64,000 bases of DNA from positions 1 through 64,000 of IMG/VR virus record IMGVR_UViG_3300036716_000695, one strand, 5' to 3'. The DNA is from a virus. Of the stretch, positions 50,768 to 58,868 are shown one piece after another (position 1 is the stretch's first letter; the number at the start of each line of letters is the position of its first letter). A program made the translations under genes and the position numbers. Below the pieces are notes generated by a model. The model saw nothing but the letters and a program-made list of their open reading frames with translations. It did not search any database and was not told the origin of the DNA.

Positions 50768-51931
50768 TTAATTTAGTTTTATCTTTTGTCCTGGTAATTC
50801 ATCATTTATCTCTGATATACTGCTATGTACCCATAGGGTATTTTTTGGACAGTCATCAGGAGAATATGCTTCACCGTCTGTTAAATATATAAGAGCTGTA
50901 TAAACTCCTTTCTTTTCATTATAGTGATCAATTACTGGTTGGAAGCTTGTTCCACCACGACCATGTATTTCCCAATCTTTTTTAGGATTGAATTCTTTTA
51001 CACTTTTAAGCTGTGTATCACACTGTGCAACTGTAATCTTATGACCAGTTTTATGCATATGTGCTAACTCAGAGAAGAATTCTTTTAGTTCTTCTGTATT
51101 TACAGATCCTGATGTATCAACACCAACAAGTATGTGATTCTTAAACTTTATCTTTAAACCTGGATTCTCAGAATAACGTTTATTATACTTACGTCTCATT
51201 TTTCTAGTGTAAACTATACTTGAATTACCAACAAACCTTCTTAAGTAAGCTTTCCAATTAAACTTTGCAGGTTCAACATGCATTAACTTGTGAATTAGTT
51301 CTGCTAACTCTCCTGGCACACTACCTTGCTTTTTAAGAGTTTCTTGTGTTGCTTCCTTAAGCTGATGATCAACCTGTTTTTGTACAAGCTTTTTATCTGC
51401 TTCAGATAAATCATCAAATTCATTCCATGTACCATGACAATATTGTGATTCACCATTCATTTCATCCATTAGATTATCTAATGAAGGAGAACTCCCATCT
51501 TGCTGCGCTTGTTCCAAAAGTTTATAATATTCTTTTGTTCCTGCTTTAGTAGGAAGATTTAATTCAGGAAAACTTGAGAGTAATAAACCACCTTCAGGTA
51601 ATTTACTTTCCAGTATGTACTGGTTGATCTCTAAATCAGCAGCTATGTTAAATAACTTATGATTAGAATATAGATCTCTCATTACTAAGTGCCCAAATGC
51701 AATGTGTAATAGCTCATGCTTTACCAAACCATACCTATGATCTTCACTTAAGTTTAAGTAAAAATCAGGATTGATTGTTAACTGCATGCCAATACCGTGT
51801 TTACTAACACCTGCTGTAGGTATTTTATCACTGTATTGTTTATTTATACCAATTAAAAAAAGCCCGTAAAAGGGCTCTTCAAATATTAAACTTTTAGTTG
51901 TCCGTGCAACTATATCTTGTATGTTCATCAT
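50768..51931 (-). CDS. VWA protein with N-terminal metallopeptidase-like (DUF2201-type) domain
   Basis: A 387-residue protein. The N-terminal half has KHELLHIAFGH (His72, Glu73, His76, His81) and then NIAADLEINQ, the zincin-like signature of DUF2201-type domains. The C-terminal half is a von Willebrand A domain: VGVDTSGS (MIDAS Asp272, Ser274, Ser276), a later GRGGTSFQPV (MIDAS Thr) and LIYLTDGEA (MIDAS Asp). The partner MoxR gene lies 15 bases downstream. By analogy with RavA-ViaA-type pairs it would be the substrate-binding arm of a MoxR chaperone; with a complete HExxH it might also cut a target protein. Confidence 0.85.
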   Translation of the reverse strand: MMNIQDIVARTTKSLIFEEPFYGLFLIGINKQYSDKIPTAGVSKHGIGMQLTINPDFYLNLSEDHRYGLVKHELLHIAFGHLVMRDLYSNHKLFNIAADLEINQYILESKLPEGGLLLSSFPELNLPTKAGTKEYYKLLEQAQQDGSSPSLDNLMDEMNGESQYCHGTWNEFDDLSEADKKLVQKQVDHQLKEATQETLKKQGSVPGELAELIHKLMHVEPAKFNWKAYLRRFVGNSSIVYTRKMRRKYNKRYSENPGLKIKFKNHILVGVDTSGSVNTEELKEFFSELAHMHKTGHKITVAQCDTQLKSVKEFNPKKDWEIHGRGGTSFQPVIDHYNEKKGVYTALIYLTDGEAYSPDDCPKNTLWVHSSISEINDELPGQKIKLN

Positions 51932-51933
51932 AT

Positions 51934-52224
51934 CTATATAATTTTATCTAATATTTTTTTATAAGTTTCTTCATTATATGTACCACCAATATCAATAAGT
52001 ATACATTTTATTGTAAGAGAACCTAAAGAATATTTAATGTTTCTACTTTTCAAAAACAATTTTCTTGCATCATAATGCAAAGCTTTAGCAAATAGCTTAT
52101 CAGTTATATATTTATCTTGTAACTCTAAACTATTATAACAATGCATTCCTAAATCAAAATCAACAGGTAGGCCATTAAGTAATCTTAAAATATTAAAGAA
52201 ATCACTTTTCTTTATTACATTCAT
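51934..52224 (-). CDS. Small unknown protein (96 aa)
   Basis: A 96-residue protein of mixed alpha/beta pattern (FFNILRLLNGLPVDFDLGM, LFAKALHYDARKLFLKS, LTIKCILIDIGGTY). It overlaps the end of the RusA-like gene by 23 bases and precedes the VWA gene by 2 bases, so it links the recombination genes to the MoxR/VWA operon. No motif recognised. Confidence 0.55.
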   Translation of the reverse strand: MNVIKKSDFFNILRLLNGLPVDFDLGMHCYNSLELQDKYITDKLFAKALHYDARKLFLKSRNIKYSLGSLTIKCILIDIGGTYNEETYKKILDKII

Positions 52225-52600
52225 CAGTTAATATTTCTATCCATACTCCAGGATTCTGTTTATCATATGTATATTGAATAAATACAGGAAGAATAAACTC
52301 TGCATTATCATCCTCAATCCAACCCGCTTTAACCATATCATCTTGAACTGTTTGTGCAGGATTGATGTAATCAAATTTATGTTTGGTACCCCTTACAAAT
52401 GTAAAAGATATCTTAGCCGGCAAAGTACATTTAGATAATTCTGCTTTAAACTCTTCAGCATACTTTTCATAGTATTCTTTAGTAAGCTTTCTATAGTTAA
52501 CTACTGTCTTACTAGCTATAAAGTATTTACCCGTCCATCTTCTTCCATTTTTACTGGAAGGTACGGAACCTGGTATCCACCATTTTTTTGGTTTTTTCAT
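52202..52600 (-). CDS. RusA-like Holliday junction resolvase
   Basis: A 132-residue protein matching the RusA fold: an N-terminal PGSVPSSKNGRR motif (RusA basic loop), then HKFDYINPAQTVQDDMVKAG with WIEDDNAEF. The acidic residues in the DYIN, QDDM and EDDN positions correspond to the three catalytic aspartates of RusA. It would cut Holliday junctions or branched replication intermediates as a dimer. It follows the primase gene closely, fitting a role in phage recombination-dependent replication. Confidence 0.8.
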   Translation of the reverse strand: MKKPKKWWIPGSVPSSKNGRRWTGKYFIASKTVVNYRKLTKEYYEKYAEEFKAELSKCTLPAKISFTFVRGTKHKFDYINPAQTVQDDMVKAGWIEDDNAEFILPVFIQYTYDKQNPGVWIEILTDECNKEK

Positions 52601-52601
52601 A

Positions 52602-53576
52602 TTATTTATTAAGTGTTTGCTTTAGTAATGGTTTTAATGCTTCATGTAACTTATCAAAGCCATGTTTTTCCATAGCATCTGATATGTCTTTGCATATAGT
52701 TAAGTAACATCCTTGAATATTATATGCATTTGCATATCTTTCAATTGCTTTAAAACCTGCTTCATCATTATCAAACAATGTAATAACCTTTTTATACTTT
52801 TTTTTAAAGTTTTGTATAATGTGAGGTTTAATTATAGTATTCTCTGAGTCTGGTGCTACAACTTCAACGTTATAACCCATACTTTTTAAACACATTGCAT
52901 CTTTTAATGATGAACATATTACTAAATAAGGTTTCTCATATTTCAATTGATCTAGTCCCTGAAGATAAGTATTAACTTTATGAAATCTATGTTTACTCTT
53001 GGGTTGATATATTTTATATACTTCTCCATGTTTATTAAAGTAACCATAAATTCTTGGTGCCTGTATTTTCAATGTATTAATGTGGCCATCTTCTTGCTTT
53101 ATGAGATTATAATACTCAATTGGCTTGACATTATACAAATCCAACATAGACATACCTATCCTATAGGATAACCAGTAATCTGCATCTAATTGATTCCAAG
53201 GTCTGTGTTTTATAAAATCCACTTCCCATTTAGATACAGGTTTAAATTCAATTTTAGCTTTACCATTCTGCTTGACATATATATTATAGTCAGATATAAT
53301 TTTCATTACAGCTTTAGTATAACCAATATTAAACATAAGTTTTACTAAGTCAACTTTATTACCATTATTACCAGTTGAGAAGTCTTTAAATTTATATTGA
53401 CTTATTCTTGGGTCAACATAAACACAAAAGCTTGGTGTTTTCTCATTAGGATTAAATACTGAATGTATTTTTATATCCTGTCCTGTTAAGGTTTCTGATA
53501 AATTTAAATAATATTGAAACACCCAATAACTTGGTATATCATCTATTTCTAATACTAAATTTTTAGTGTTAAACAT
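52602..53576 (-). CDS. DnaG-like primase with Toprim domain
   Basis: A 324-residue protein. An N-terminal alternative start 30 bases upstream (53606) would lie in a terminator hairpin, so ATG 53576 is preferred. Residues about 30-100 resemble a CHC2-type primase N-domain (VFNPNEKTPSFCVY, KFKDFSTG, GNKVDLVKLMF) without the zinc-ligand set. Toprim motifs follow: LVICSSLKDAMCLKSMGY, with Ser in place of the usual catalytic Glu, and ITLFDNDEAG (DxD). The function is RNA primer synthesis near the helicase. The changed Glu position is a point to verify. Confidence 0.78.
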   Translation of the reverse strand: MFNTKNLVLEIDDIPSYWVFQYYLNLSETLTGQDIKIHSVFNPNEKTPSFCVYVDPRISQYKFKDFSTGNNGNKVDLVKLMFNIGYTKAVMKIISDYNIYVKQNGKAKIEFKPVSKWEVDFIKHRPWNQLDADYWLSYRIGMSMLDLYNVKPIEYYNLIKQEDGHINTLKIQAPRIYGYFNKHGEVYKIYQPKSKHRFHKVNTYLQGLDQLKYEKPYLVICSSLKDAMCLKSMGYNVEVVAPDSENTIIKPHIIQNFKKKYKKVITLFDNDEAGFKAIERYANAYNIQGCYLTICKDISDAMEKHGFDKLHEALKPLLKQTLNK

Positions 53577-53589
53577 ATTAATCAAATTG

Positions 53590-53616
53590 AAAAAAAAAGG
53601 GGGCATTACACCCCCT
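53590..53616 (-). terminator. Intrinsic terminator after the SSB-like gene
   Basis: On the minus strand GGGGG and CCCCC (53611-53615 and 53599-53603) pair around a 7-base loop, followed by eight T (53598-53591). It ends the SSB/RecA-like/DnaB transcript and lies in the 62-base gap before the primase gene. Confidence 0.85.
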
Positions 53617-53638
53617 CTAATTTTAGGTTAATTTCTGA

Positions 53639-54313
53639 CTACAGATCAAAGTCACTTGCTGATGAAGTTGTTGGCTCAAAGCTTGTTGTTGCTGGAGCAT
53701 CTGTTTTAACAACTTTTCTTAAGTGAAGAGGATTGTTAGAATCAAATGTAATTAATTTAGATGACTCTACATCAAGTGCTTCTATTGGCACATTACCTTT
53801 ACTCATTTTTGGTAGAAACAAATCATTGTTAATATAACCTTCTTTGTTTTCCCATTCACGTGCTGCAAGGCATACGTTTACAAAACCTGAATTAGAAAAG
53901 ATACCATTACATGCACTCATGAATTCTTCAATTGTGTTTGCACTAATCTTATCTAGATCCGCTCTTTTGTTTAGAGTTTCAGCTAAAAATACCATAGCTT
54001 TCATAACTTCATTGTCACGGCTAATCTCATTACCATTAGGAAGAATAGTATCTTTATATGCATAAGGGCTAAACCTTACTCTACCTACTTGACCTGAATA
54101 ACGTGGTCCATTAGGATTATTTTGATCTACTAAAAATCCTTGAAATTCACCTGTTACAGGCTCACTTTCTACATGCAATGTAATGTTATATGCATTTGCA
54201 TCATATGGTGTTTGATCAAAAGTAACAGAGTTAATCTTTACTTTTTGGTTACCTGTTCCAATAACTGGTTTTTCTTTGCCTGATCCGGCTGTCATTCCTT
54301 GTGTGTTAAACAT
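53639..54313 (-). CDS. Putative single-stranded DNA-binding protein
   Basis: A 224-residue protein with a beta-rich core (residues about 20-110: KVKINSVTFDQTPYDANAYN, then ITLHVESEPVTGEF and VGRVRFSPYAY), followed by a helical part and a flexible acidic tail ending SASDFDL. OB-fold-like core plus a disordered acidic aromatic tip is the layout of phage SSBs. It lies directly upstream of a RecA-like ATPase and near helicase and primase genes. It has a strong A-rich leader (AAAAAGTAAAAATTATG), fitting high expression. The function is inferred from architecture and context. Confidence 0.6.
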   Translation of the reverse strand: MFNTQGMTAGSGKEKPVIGTGNQKVKINSVTFDQTPYDANAYNITLHVESEPVTGEFQGFLVDQNNPNGPRYSGQVGRVRFSPYAYKDTILPNGNEISRDNEVMKAMVFLAETLNKRADLDKISANTIEEFMSACNGIFSNSGFVNVCLAAREWENKEGYINNDLFLPKMSKGNVPIEALDVESSKLITFDSNNPLHLRKVVKTDAPATTSFEPTTSSASDFDL

Positions 54314-54348
54314 AATTTTTACTTTTTAATTATTGATTTTTAAATAAA

Positions 54349-55032
54349 TTACTCTTCATATTTTTTAATGCAGTCTTTTACATACTGCAGGTTGTTTGGG
54401 ATGAAGAAGTCTTCAAACATACCTTGTGGTGATTTACATGTGTTCTCTCCATTGTTTTGAGTTTCAAAACCATATTCAAGTTCACCATCATCATTTTTAT
54501 TTACCTTTCCAAATAGAACTATAGAAAACAGACCTTCCAAAGTTAGTGTGTTATCTATCATTTTACCAATGGTTTTTGCTTTAATTTTTCTATTACCATT
54601 GATATCAGTTGAATCTTCAGAATGAGTTAAAAATATTACAGTTAAGTCATCCCTTAGATCTTTAGGCATTTTAGCTACTGTAGCTAAGTTTGCTGCAATC
54701 TGGGTAAACTTATCATAACCTTTCTCATTAGCTCTATCAAAGTATTCAAAAGAACTCATATACTGCCAATCATCAATAACTAATGTTTTGATCTTTGGCA
54801 TTTTTTGATCTACATGTGTAATTGCCTTCATTATTCCAGCTGCTGATGAAGAAGAAGCCAAATTACCTTTTGGATTTTCTTTATTGATTGCTGTATAATT
54901 AGATTTCCAACCTTTAAAAGGTAGTGGTTTGTTTGCAATGTTAATTATAAATGTTTCATCAGGATCTAAGTGTCTAATTGATGTTGATTTACCTGTACCT
55001 GAATCTGCTATTATTAATATGCTGTTTGCCAT
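54349..55032 (-). CDS. RecA-like P-loop ATPase (Sak4/AAA_24 type)
   Basis: A 227-residue ATPase: Walker A ADSGTGKST (9-17), Walker B TLVIDDWQYM, and a Thr/His sensor VIFLTHSEDS, with the length and layout of the Sak4/AAA_24 single-strand annealing ATPases of phages. The N-terminal strand precedes the P-loop directly, as in RecA cores. It is encoded next to the SSB-like gene and a DnaB-type helicase, and a RecB-like nuclease and RusA are in the same strand block, together forming a recombination set. The exact subfamily is inferred. Confidence 0.8.
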   Translation of the reverse strand: MANSILIIADSGTGKSTSIRHLDPDETFIINIANKPLPFKGWKSNYTAINKENPKGNLASSSSAAGIMKAITHVDQKMPKIKTLVIDDWQYMSSFEYFDRANEKGYDKFTQIAANLATVAKMPKDLRDDLTVIFLTHSEDSTDINGNRKIKAKTIGKMIDNTLTLEGLFSIVLFGKVNKNDDGELEYGFETQNNGENTCKSPQGMFEDFFIPNNLQYVKDCIKKYEE

Positions 55033-55035
55033 TAT

Positions 55036-55536
55036 TTATTTTTTTAATATTTTAATTAATTGTTGAAGTGAATTGTTTATCTCATTTAGTTTACCTGCTA
55101 TTAGATTTTCATCATTGTTAGATGGTTTATCATCCGGGTTAGGTAACTCTGCAAAGTCTAGATCTAATTTACCTCTACTTGTTACATCATTAATAACCTT
55201 AAGTTCACTTGCAGGAACTAAATGTCTTTGGAAACCTGAGTTACTTGTAATCATCTCATACTCTTCTCTCCAGTGTGGATTAAATTTCAGAAGGTACAAA
55301 GTTCTCTTAGGATCTTCTGAGTCATAGTTTATACTTACAAACTCTGTATAAATGTCTTGACTCTTTTCCATCTCACTAGGAAAGAAACTTACATGTAAGT
55401 CATCTTTACCTGGTGGTCTATATGCCATCTTAGGTATAAACAGTGCATTTAAATTACCAATAGTTTGAAAGTAATCTTCATGCTCTTCTTTTAATTTATT
55501 TACTTTTTGTTTACGTTGTTCTGGTGTTATTCCCAT
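55036..55536 (-). CDS. Unknown protein (166 aa) beside the recombination ATPase
   Basis: ATG 55536 is preferred over the in-frame ATG 75 bases upstream (55611), because it has the A-rich leader AAAAAGTAAAAAAATG and avoids a long overlap with the helicase gene. The product is a 166-residue charged protein (TPEQRKQKVNKLKEEHEDYF, then SFFPSEMEKSQDIYTEFVS) with a C-terminal helix that could be a coiled coil (LNEINNSLQQLIKIL). No domain recognised. The position between helicase and RecA-like ATPase suggests a replication or recombination accessory. Confidence 0.65.
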   Translation of the reverse strand: MGITPEQRKQKVNKLKEEHEDYFQTIGNLNALFIPKMAYRPPGKDDLHVSFFPSEMEKSQDIYTEFVSINYDSEDPKRTLYLLKFNPHWREEYEMITSNSGFQRHLVPASELKVINDVTSRGKLDLDFAELPNPDDKPSNNDENLIAGKLNEINNSLQQLIKILKK

Positions 55537-55555
55537 TTTTTTACTTTTTAATTTG

Positions 55556-56512
55556 TTATCTGCGTTCTTGTTGACCAGGGGTTTGCATTTCTTCAATCTG
55601 CATTTGTTCAAACTTTGCTTTAAAGAAACTCATTCTTGCATCACCATTTCTTGCTTTCAAAAAGTGTAATACCAAAGTTCTATCATTTTCTATAATATAT
55701 CTATCTGGCCCATAGAACCTAATCTTTTGTTTAGCAGGACGGTTTATACCAATAAGCATATCTGCATGTTGTAACATAGCATCTGAACCAAATATATCTG
55801 ACTCAAGAATATAATTACCATACTTACCATCTATTGCTCTATCTGGATTATCAATATTTCTATTAAGTTGTGATAGTGAAATAAACAAACATGGATAATC
55901 TCTCTTACATTGTGTAAAAAACTCACCTAATTCAAATAACATATCTAATGTGTTATTCTGATAAGGTGCTCTCTTTACAAGCATTGTATGATCCAATGTT
56001 ATAATAGTTTTTTTACCTTTATGCTTGTTCATGTACATATCAATTTGCTCACGCATTTGATTTACAGTCATAGGTGTTGAAACTATATCTACCGGATGCT
56101 TAACTCTTTCCTTAGCATACTGATGACATGTATTCAATACATCAGAAGTAAGTATACTACCAGCACTACATAATTCTTTATATGTTTTACCAGTAATAGA
56201 ACTAAACTCTCTAATAGCTGATGTTCTACCAACCATCTCAAACTGAAATTCTAATACTCTAAAATCATCATCTGGATTTAATGCAAAAGATTCTCTTATA
56301 ATCTGATCTTTAATAAGTGTTTTACCTGAACCAGGTCTACCACCAATTACAGTTAGAGTATTCCATTCTAAACCATCAGTAGCAGCATCATTAAATTTAG
56401 GCCACGGTGTATATATAGACTTTTCAGTCCCATTTTGTCTACCTTGCATGTATTTTAATGCTTCATTGAATGCGGAATATTGCCCCACCCATCCTTCTGT
56501 TGATTTAGCCAT
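55556..56512 (-). CDS. DnaB-like replicative helicase
   Basis: A 318-residue protein with the RecA-like C-terminal core of DnaB: Walker A GGRPGSGKT (57-65), Walker B region IITLDHTMLV, FISLSQLNRNID (motif H4-like with the conserved Gln and Asn-Arg), and a late DMLIGINRP and LHFLKARNG pair for the DnaB arginine finger/base. The N-terminal DnaB domain is missing, as in other short phage helicases. It would unwind the fork with the primase (52602). Its ATG overlaps the end of a 52-codon gene. Confidence 0.88.
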   Translation of the reverse strand: MAKSTEGWVGQYSAFNEALKYMQGRQNGTEKSIYTPWPKFNDAATDGLEWNTLTVIGGRPGSGKTLIKDQIIRESFALNPDDDFRVLEFQFEMVGRTSAIREFSSITGKTYKELCSAGSILTSDVLNTCHQYAKERVKHPVDIVSTPMTVNQMREQIDMYMNKHKGKKTIITLDHTMLVKRAPYQNNTLDMLFELGEFFTQCKRDYPCLFISLSQLNRNIDNPDRAIDGKYGNYILESDIFGSDAMLQHADMLIGINRPAKQKIRFYGPDRYIIENDRTLVLHFLKARNGDARMSFFKAKFEQMQIEEMQTPGQQERR

Positions 56513-56663
56513 TCTCTATTGTATATATAATACTTGTTACATTATCTATGCTTGAATTACATGATTTAGTGTCTGGTTCCCATTCACCATCTCTTAGCAT
56601 TTGAAAATCTTCAAGTACAAGGTTTAATTTATTTAATACTTCTGCTTGTTCTTCTACTGTCAT
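56505..56663 (-). CDS. 52-residue small acidic protein
   Basis: ATG 56663 to TAA 56505: 52 residues (MTVEEQAEVLNKLNLVLEDF and onward, ending IIYTIENG). It is flanked by an ATGA overlap with the previous gene and an 8-base overlap with the helicase ATG, and codon use fits the neighbours. It is probably a small helical accessory protein. Not recognised. Confidence 0.55.
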   Translation of the reverse strand: MTVEEQAEVLNKLNLVLEDFQMLRDGEWEPDTKSCNSSIDNVTSIIYTIENG

Positions 56664-57250
56664 ACTACTTTTTCTTTAAATGTTTGTTGTTCTGTGTCTA
56701 TACCATCTCTGATCATATCACAATAATCAGCTAATGTAGAAGACTTAACTTTATGTTTGTCTTGCTTACATATAAAATATTGACTTGTCTGCATATACAT
56801 ATATTCTGCATCTCTGTACTCATTCACATACATTCTTGTAGCTTCAAATACTTGATCCCATGTATAATCATATGTCTCAAACAACCATCTAAAAGAACTT
56901 GATAACATTTTTACGTTGACTCTTGCAGGTTTACCACTAGGCAATCTTTGATTTGGAAATATTTCCCTATAGGTATTTATTTTATCAGCAAAGTCTTTAC
57001 CCATAAGTTGGATGTTTGTTTTCTTTTTTGCTTTTATAAAATAATTATCTAAGTGTGCTATAAAGACTTTTGCATCTGCTGTTAATTTATATGATTCATT
57101 ATCAAATGTAACATATCCATTATCAACTAATGCTTTTTTGTCATCTTCTGAAATCTTAGGTAAAGCTATCTTTAGTTTCATACCAAATAATATAGCTGCC
57201 TGATTTGGACTAAGTTTGTTTTTGTATATTATTTGGAATAATTCCCACAT
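56660..57250 (-). CDS. Replication-initiator or helicase-loader-like protein (196 aa)
   Basis: A 196-residue protein with a winged-helix-like N-terminus (SPNQAAILFGMKLKIALP, VDNGYVTFDNESYKLTADA, a helix-strand pattern with a small wing), then a basic helical C-terminus with Tyr-rich stretches (YMQTSQYFICK). It is encoded between the DnaA-domain-IV-like gene and the helicase, the usual place for an initiator or loader. It overlaps the DnaA-like gene by 41 bases. No catalytic motif. The function is inferred from layout. Confidence 0.5.
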   Translation of the reverse strand: MWELFQIIYKNKLSPNQAAILFGMKLKIALPKISEDDKKALVDNGYVTFDNESYKLTADAKVFIAHLDNYFIKAKKKTNIQLMGKDFADKINTYREIFPNQRLPSGKPARVNVKMLSSSFRWLFETYDYTWDQVFEATRMYVNEYRDAEYMYMQTSQYFICKQDKHKVKSSTLADYCDMIRDGIDTEQQTFKEKVV

Positions 57251-57671
57251 AAGTATTTATTAGTTTATTAACTTTATCAAATGCATTCATATAACTTTTA
57301 TCTTTTATATAAAGCATATCATCAACGCTGTTTCTACTGTGCACTACACTTGAATGATCACGTTTAATATATTTACCTACAGCATGGCAAGTATATCTCA
57401 TAGTATGACCTATATGACAGTAAATCTTTCTGAACATTACCAAGTCTTTTGTTCTGTTTAATTCAGAAAGCTTATTGATATTTTGTAGTTCAGGATAAAG
57501 CGTATGCATAACAGTTATACATGCTTTATGTATTTGTTGAAGTGTTGGCCTGTACTCTCCTTCATTGTGTAATTTTTGAAATACAATGATCTCAATTCCA
57601 TACTGTCTGAGCATAGTTTCTTTGAACTTAACTATGTCATTATCAAGCCTATTGTGTTGATTATTAGTCAT
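57210..57671 (-). CDS. DnaA domain IV-like DNA-binding protein
   Basis: A 153-residue protein. Residues 88-120 (HTMRYTCHAVGKYIKRDH, then SSVVHSRNSVDDML) match the DnaA C-terminal signature (RDHSTVxHA-type: Arg104, Asp105, His106, Ser107, Val109, His111), which contacts DnaA boxes. The AAA+ part is absent. It has a strong promoter just upstream (57693-57724) and precedes the initiator-like and helicase genes, so it may recognise the phage origin or act on host replication as a DnaA mimic. The domain call is strong; the role is an inference. Confidence 0.8.
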   Translation of the reverse strand: MTNNQHNRLDNDIVKFKETMLRQYGIEIIVFQKLHNEGEYRPTLQQIHKACITVMHTLYPELQNINKLSELNRTKDLVMFRKIYCHIGHTMRYTCHAVGKYIKRDHSSVVHSRNSVDDMLYIKDKSYMNAFDKVNKLINTYVGIIPNNIQKQT

Positions 57672-57692
57672 TTATGTTTATTATCTAGTTTA

Positions 57693-57724
57693 CAAATTTA
57701 AGGAAATTTTACCAGTCTATCAAA
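57693..57724 (-). promoter_or_regulatory. Promoter for the initiator-helicase operon (TTTG-N20-TAAATTTG)
   Basis: Minus-strand TTTG (57724-57721), exactly 20 bases, then TAAATTTG (57700-57693), an exact match to the Bacteroidota -7 TAnnTTTG box. It lies 21 bases before the ATG at 57671 and overlaps the last codons of the UDG gene. Confidence 0.65.
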
Positions 57725-58383
57725 GTTTTACCTTGTTTATTTAGTTCTATGTTAGTCTTGTTAAACACGTCATTTGAATCCCAAACACCACCTCTATATG
57801 CAGCTGATGCAGGATGTGTACACTTAAGTATCTTTTGATTAGATATTAGTCTTTCCCATGCTTCTGCTTTTTTACCCATTAATATGAAAACAATATCTTT
57901 ATTGTCTTGATTAATCTTACTAAACAAATGTTCAGTAAAAGGTTTCCAATTCCAAAAATGAGACCCTATTTTATTTACTTCAACTGTAAGAGCTGTATTA
58001 ATTAATAATACGCCTTGGTTAGCCCAACATCTTAAATCAGTATGATCCGTATCAATTGCTTTATTAATATATTGTAAAGACTTTTCTACTTTATCTTTTT
58101 TACTACAACTAAATGCTAAACCATCAGCTGATCCTAATTGAGGATAAGGATCTTGTCCTACTATAACAACTTTTAGATCATCATATTTACATTCCTTAAA
58201 TGCATTAAAAATGTCTTTAAACTTTGGAGTAAATCTTTTACCCTGTTCAACTAAACTTACTAATGAATCTGTTAGATCATCATAAAGTTTACTATCTATG
58301 TAAGGAAATAATACATCTGCCCAACCTGAGCTTTCTATATCTTTTTTTAAATTGTCTTTTAGAATTATAAGGTTTTTTTCCAT
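57709..58383 (-). CDS. ung: Uracil-DNA glycosylase, family 1
   Basis: A 224-residue enzyme of the usual Ung length. Motifs: VVIVGQDPYPQ (catalytic Asp78; the usual following His is Pro here), GLAFSC (the F-S motif), a VLLINTALTVE segment (the uracil-recognition Asn region), and LKCTHPASAAYRGG in place of HPSPLS. It removes uracil from DNA. It is encoded divergently from the plus-strand gene at 58428. The PYPQ and HPASAA variations are odd enough to test activity. Confidence 0.9.
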   Translation of the reverse strand: MEKNLIILKDNLKKDIESSGWADVLFPYIDSKLYDDLTDSLVSLVEQGKRFTPKFKDIFNAFKECKYDDLKVVIVGQDPYPQLGSADGLAFSCSKKDKVEKSLQYINKAIDTDHTDLRCWANQGVLLINTALTVEVNKIGSHFWNWKPFTEHLFSKINQDNKDIVFILMGKKAEAWERLISNQKILKCTHPASAAYRGGVWDSNDVFNKTNIELNKQGKTLIDW

Positions 58384-58392
58384 ATTTCTTTC

Positions 58393-58420
58393 AATTTTTG
58401 TGTATATTTGTATATAAATC
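58393..58420 (+). promoter_or_regulatory. Possible plus-strand promoter for the isolated 58428 gene
   Basis: The 44-base gap between divergent UDG and the plus-strand gene contains TATATTTG (58403-58410), which is TAnnTTTG, within TTTTTGTGTATATTTG. No good TTTG lies 20 bases upstream, so the match is partial. Confidence 0.4.
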
Positions 58421-58427
58421 TTTTATT

Positions 58428-58868
58428 ATGTCTGAAGAAAATCAAAATTTAGAATCAACTGTTACTTATGACTTTTCAAAAGTTATAACAGGTATTACTG
58501 TATCAACTGCATATATTTCCGGTATTTCTAGAATCTTAACTGACATGGTAACAGACTATCCAAATCCAGCAGGACTACCTAAACTATTTAAAAAGTTTGG
58601 TACTATAATGCAATTAGAAGATGGACAAGAAATCTCTGATGAAACAAGAGAAAATATTAAACTTGATATAAATGAATCTAATATTTATACATTGTTTTCT
58701 TTACTTCAACTTCTAAGATTTTTAGCAAAAGAACAAGGTCTTGAACTTTTAACTGAGACTACTGCTACCAAAGATGATCTAAAAGATCTTGCTGATTTAG
58801 TTACAGCAGGTAAATCTACAGCAGATAAAATCAAAGAGATTAACAGTAAGATGAAAATAGTTAAATAA
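58428..58868 (+). CDS. Isolated plus-strand protein in the replication block (146 aa)
   Basis: A 146-residue protein starting at ATG 58428; an in-frame upstream ATG (58398) would place the start inside the promoter-like region and is not preferred. The sequence is helical and hydrophobic in the middle (VITGITVSTAYISGISRILTDM, then FSLLQLLRFLAKEQG) and has a charged C-terminus with a possible coiled coil. It is the only clear plus-strand gene between 39 kb and 64 kb and faces a convergent gene with no gap, so its transcript would be antisense to that neighbour. Not recognised. Confidence 0.7.
   Translation: MSEENQNLESTVTYDFSKVITGITVSTAYISGISRILTDMVTDYPNPAGLPKLFKKFGTIMQLEDGQEISDETRENIKLDINESNIYTLFSLLQLLRFLAKEQGLELLTETTATKDDLKDLADLVTAGKSTADKIKEINSKMKIVK

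Noticed and set aside
53577-53606. Upstream start for the primase gene (MPPFFFNLIN extension)
   Set aside because: The codons are formed by the G/C stem and T run of the terminator at 53590-53616, so the later ATG is preferred.
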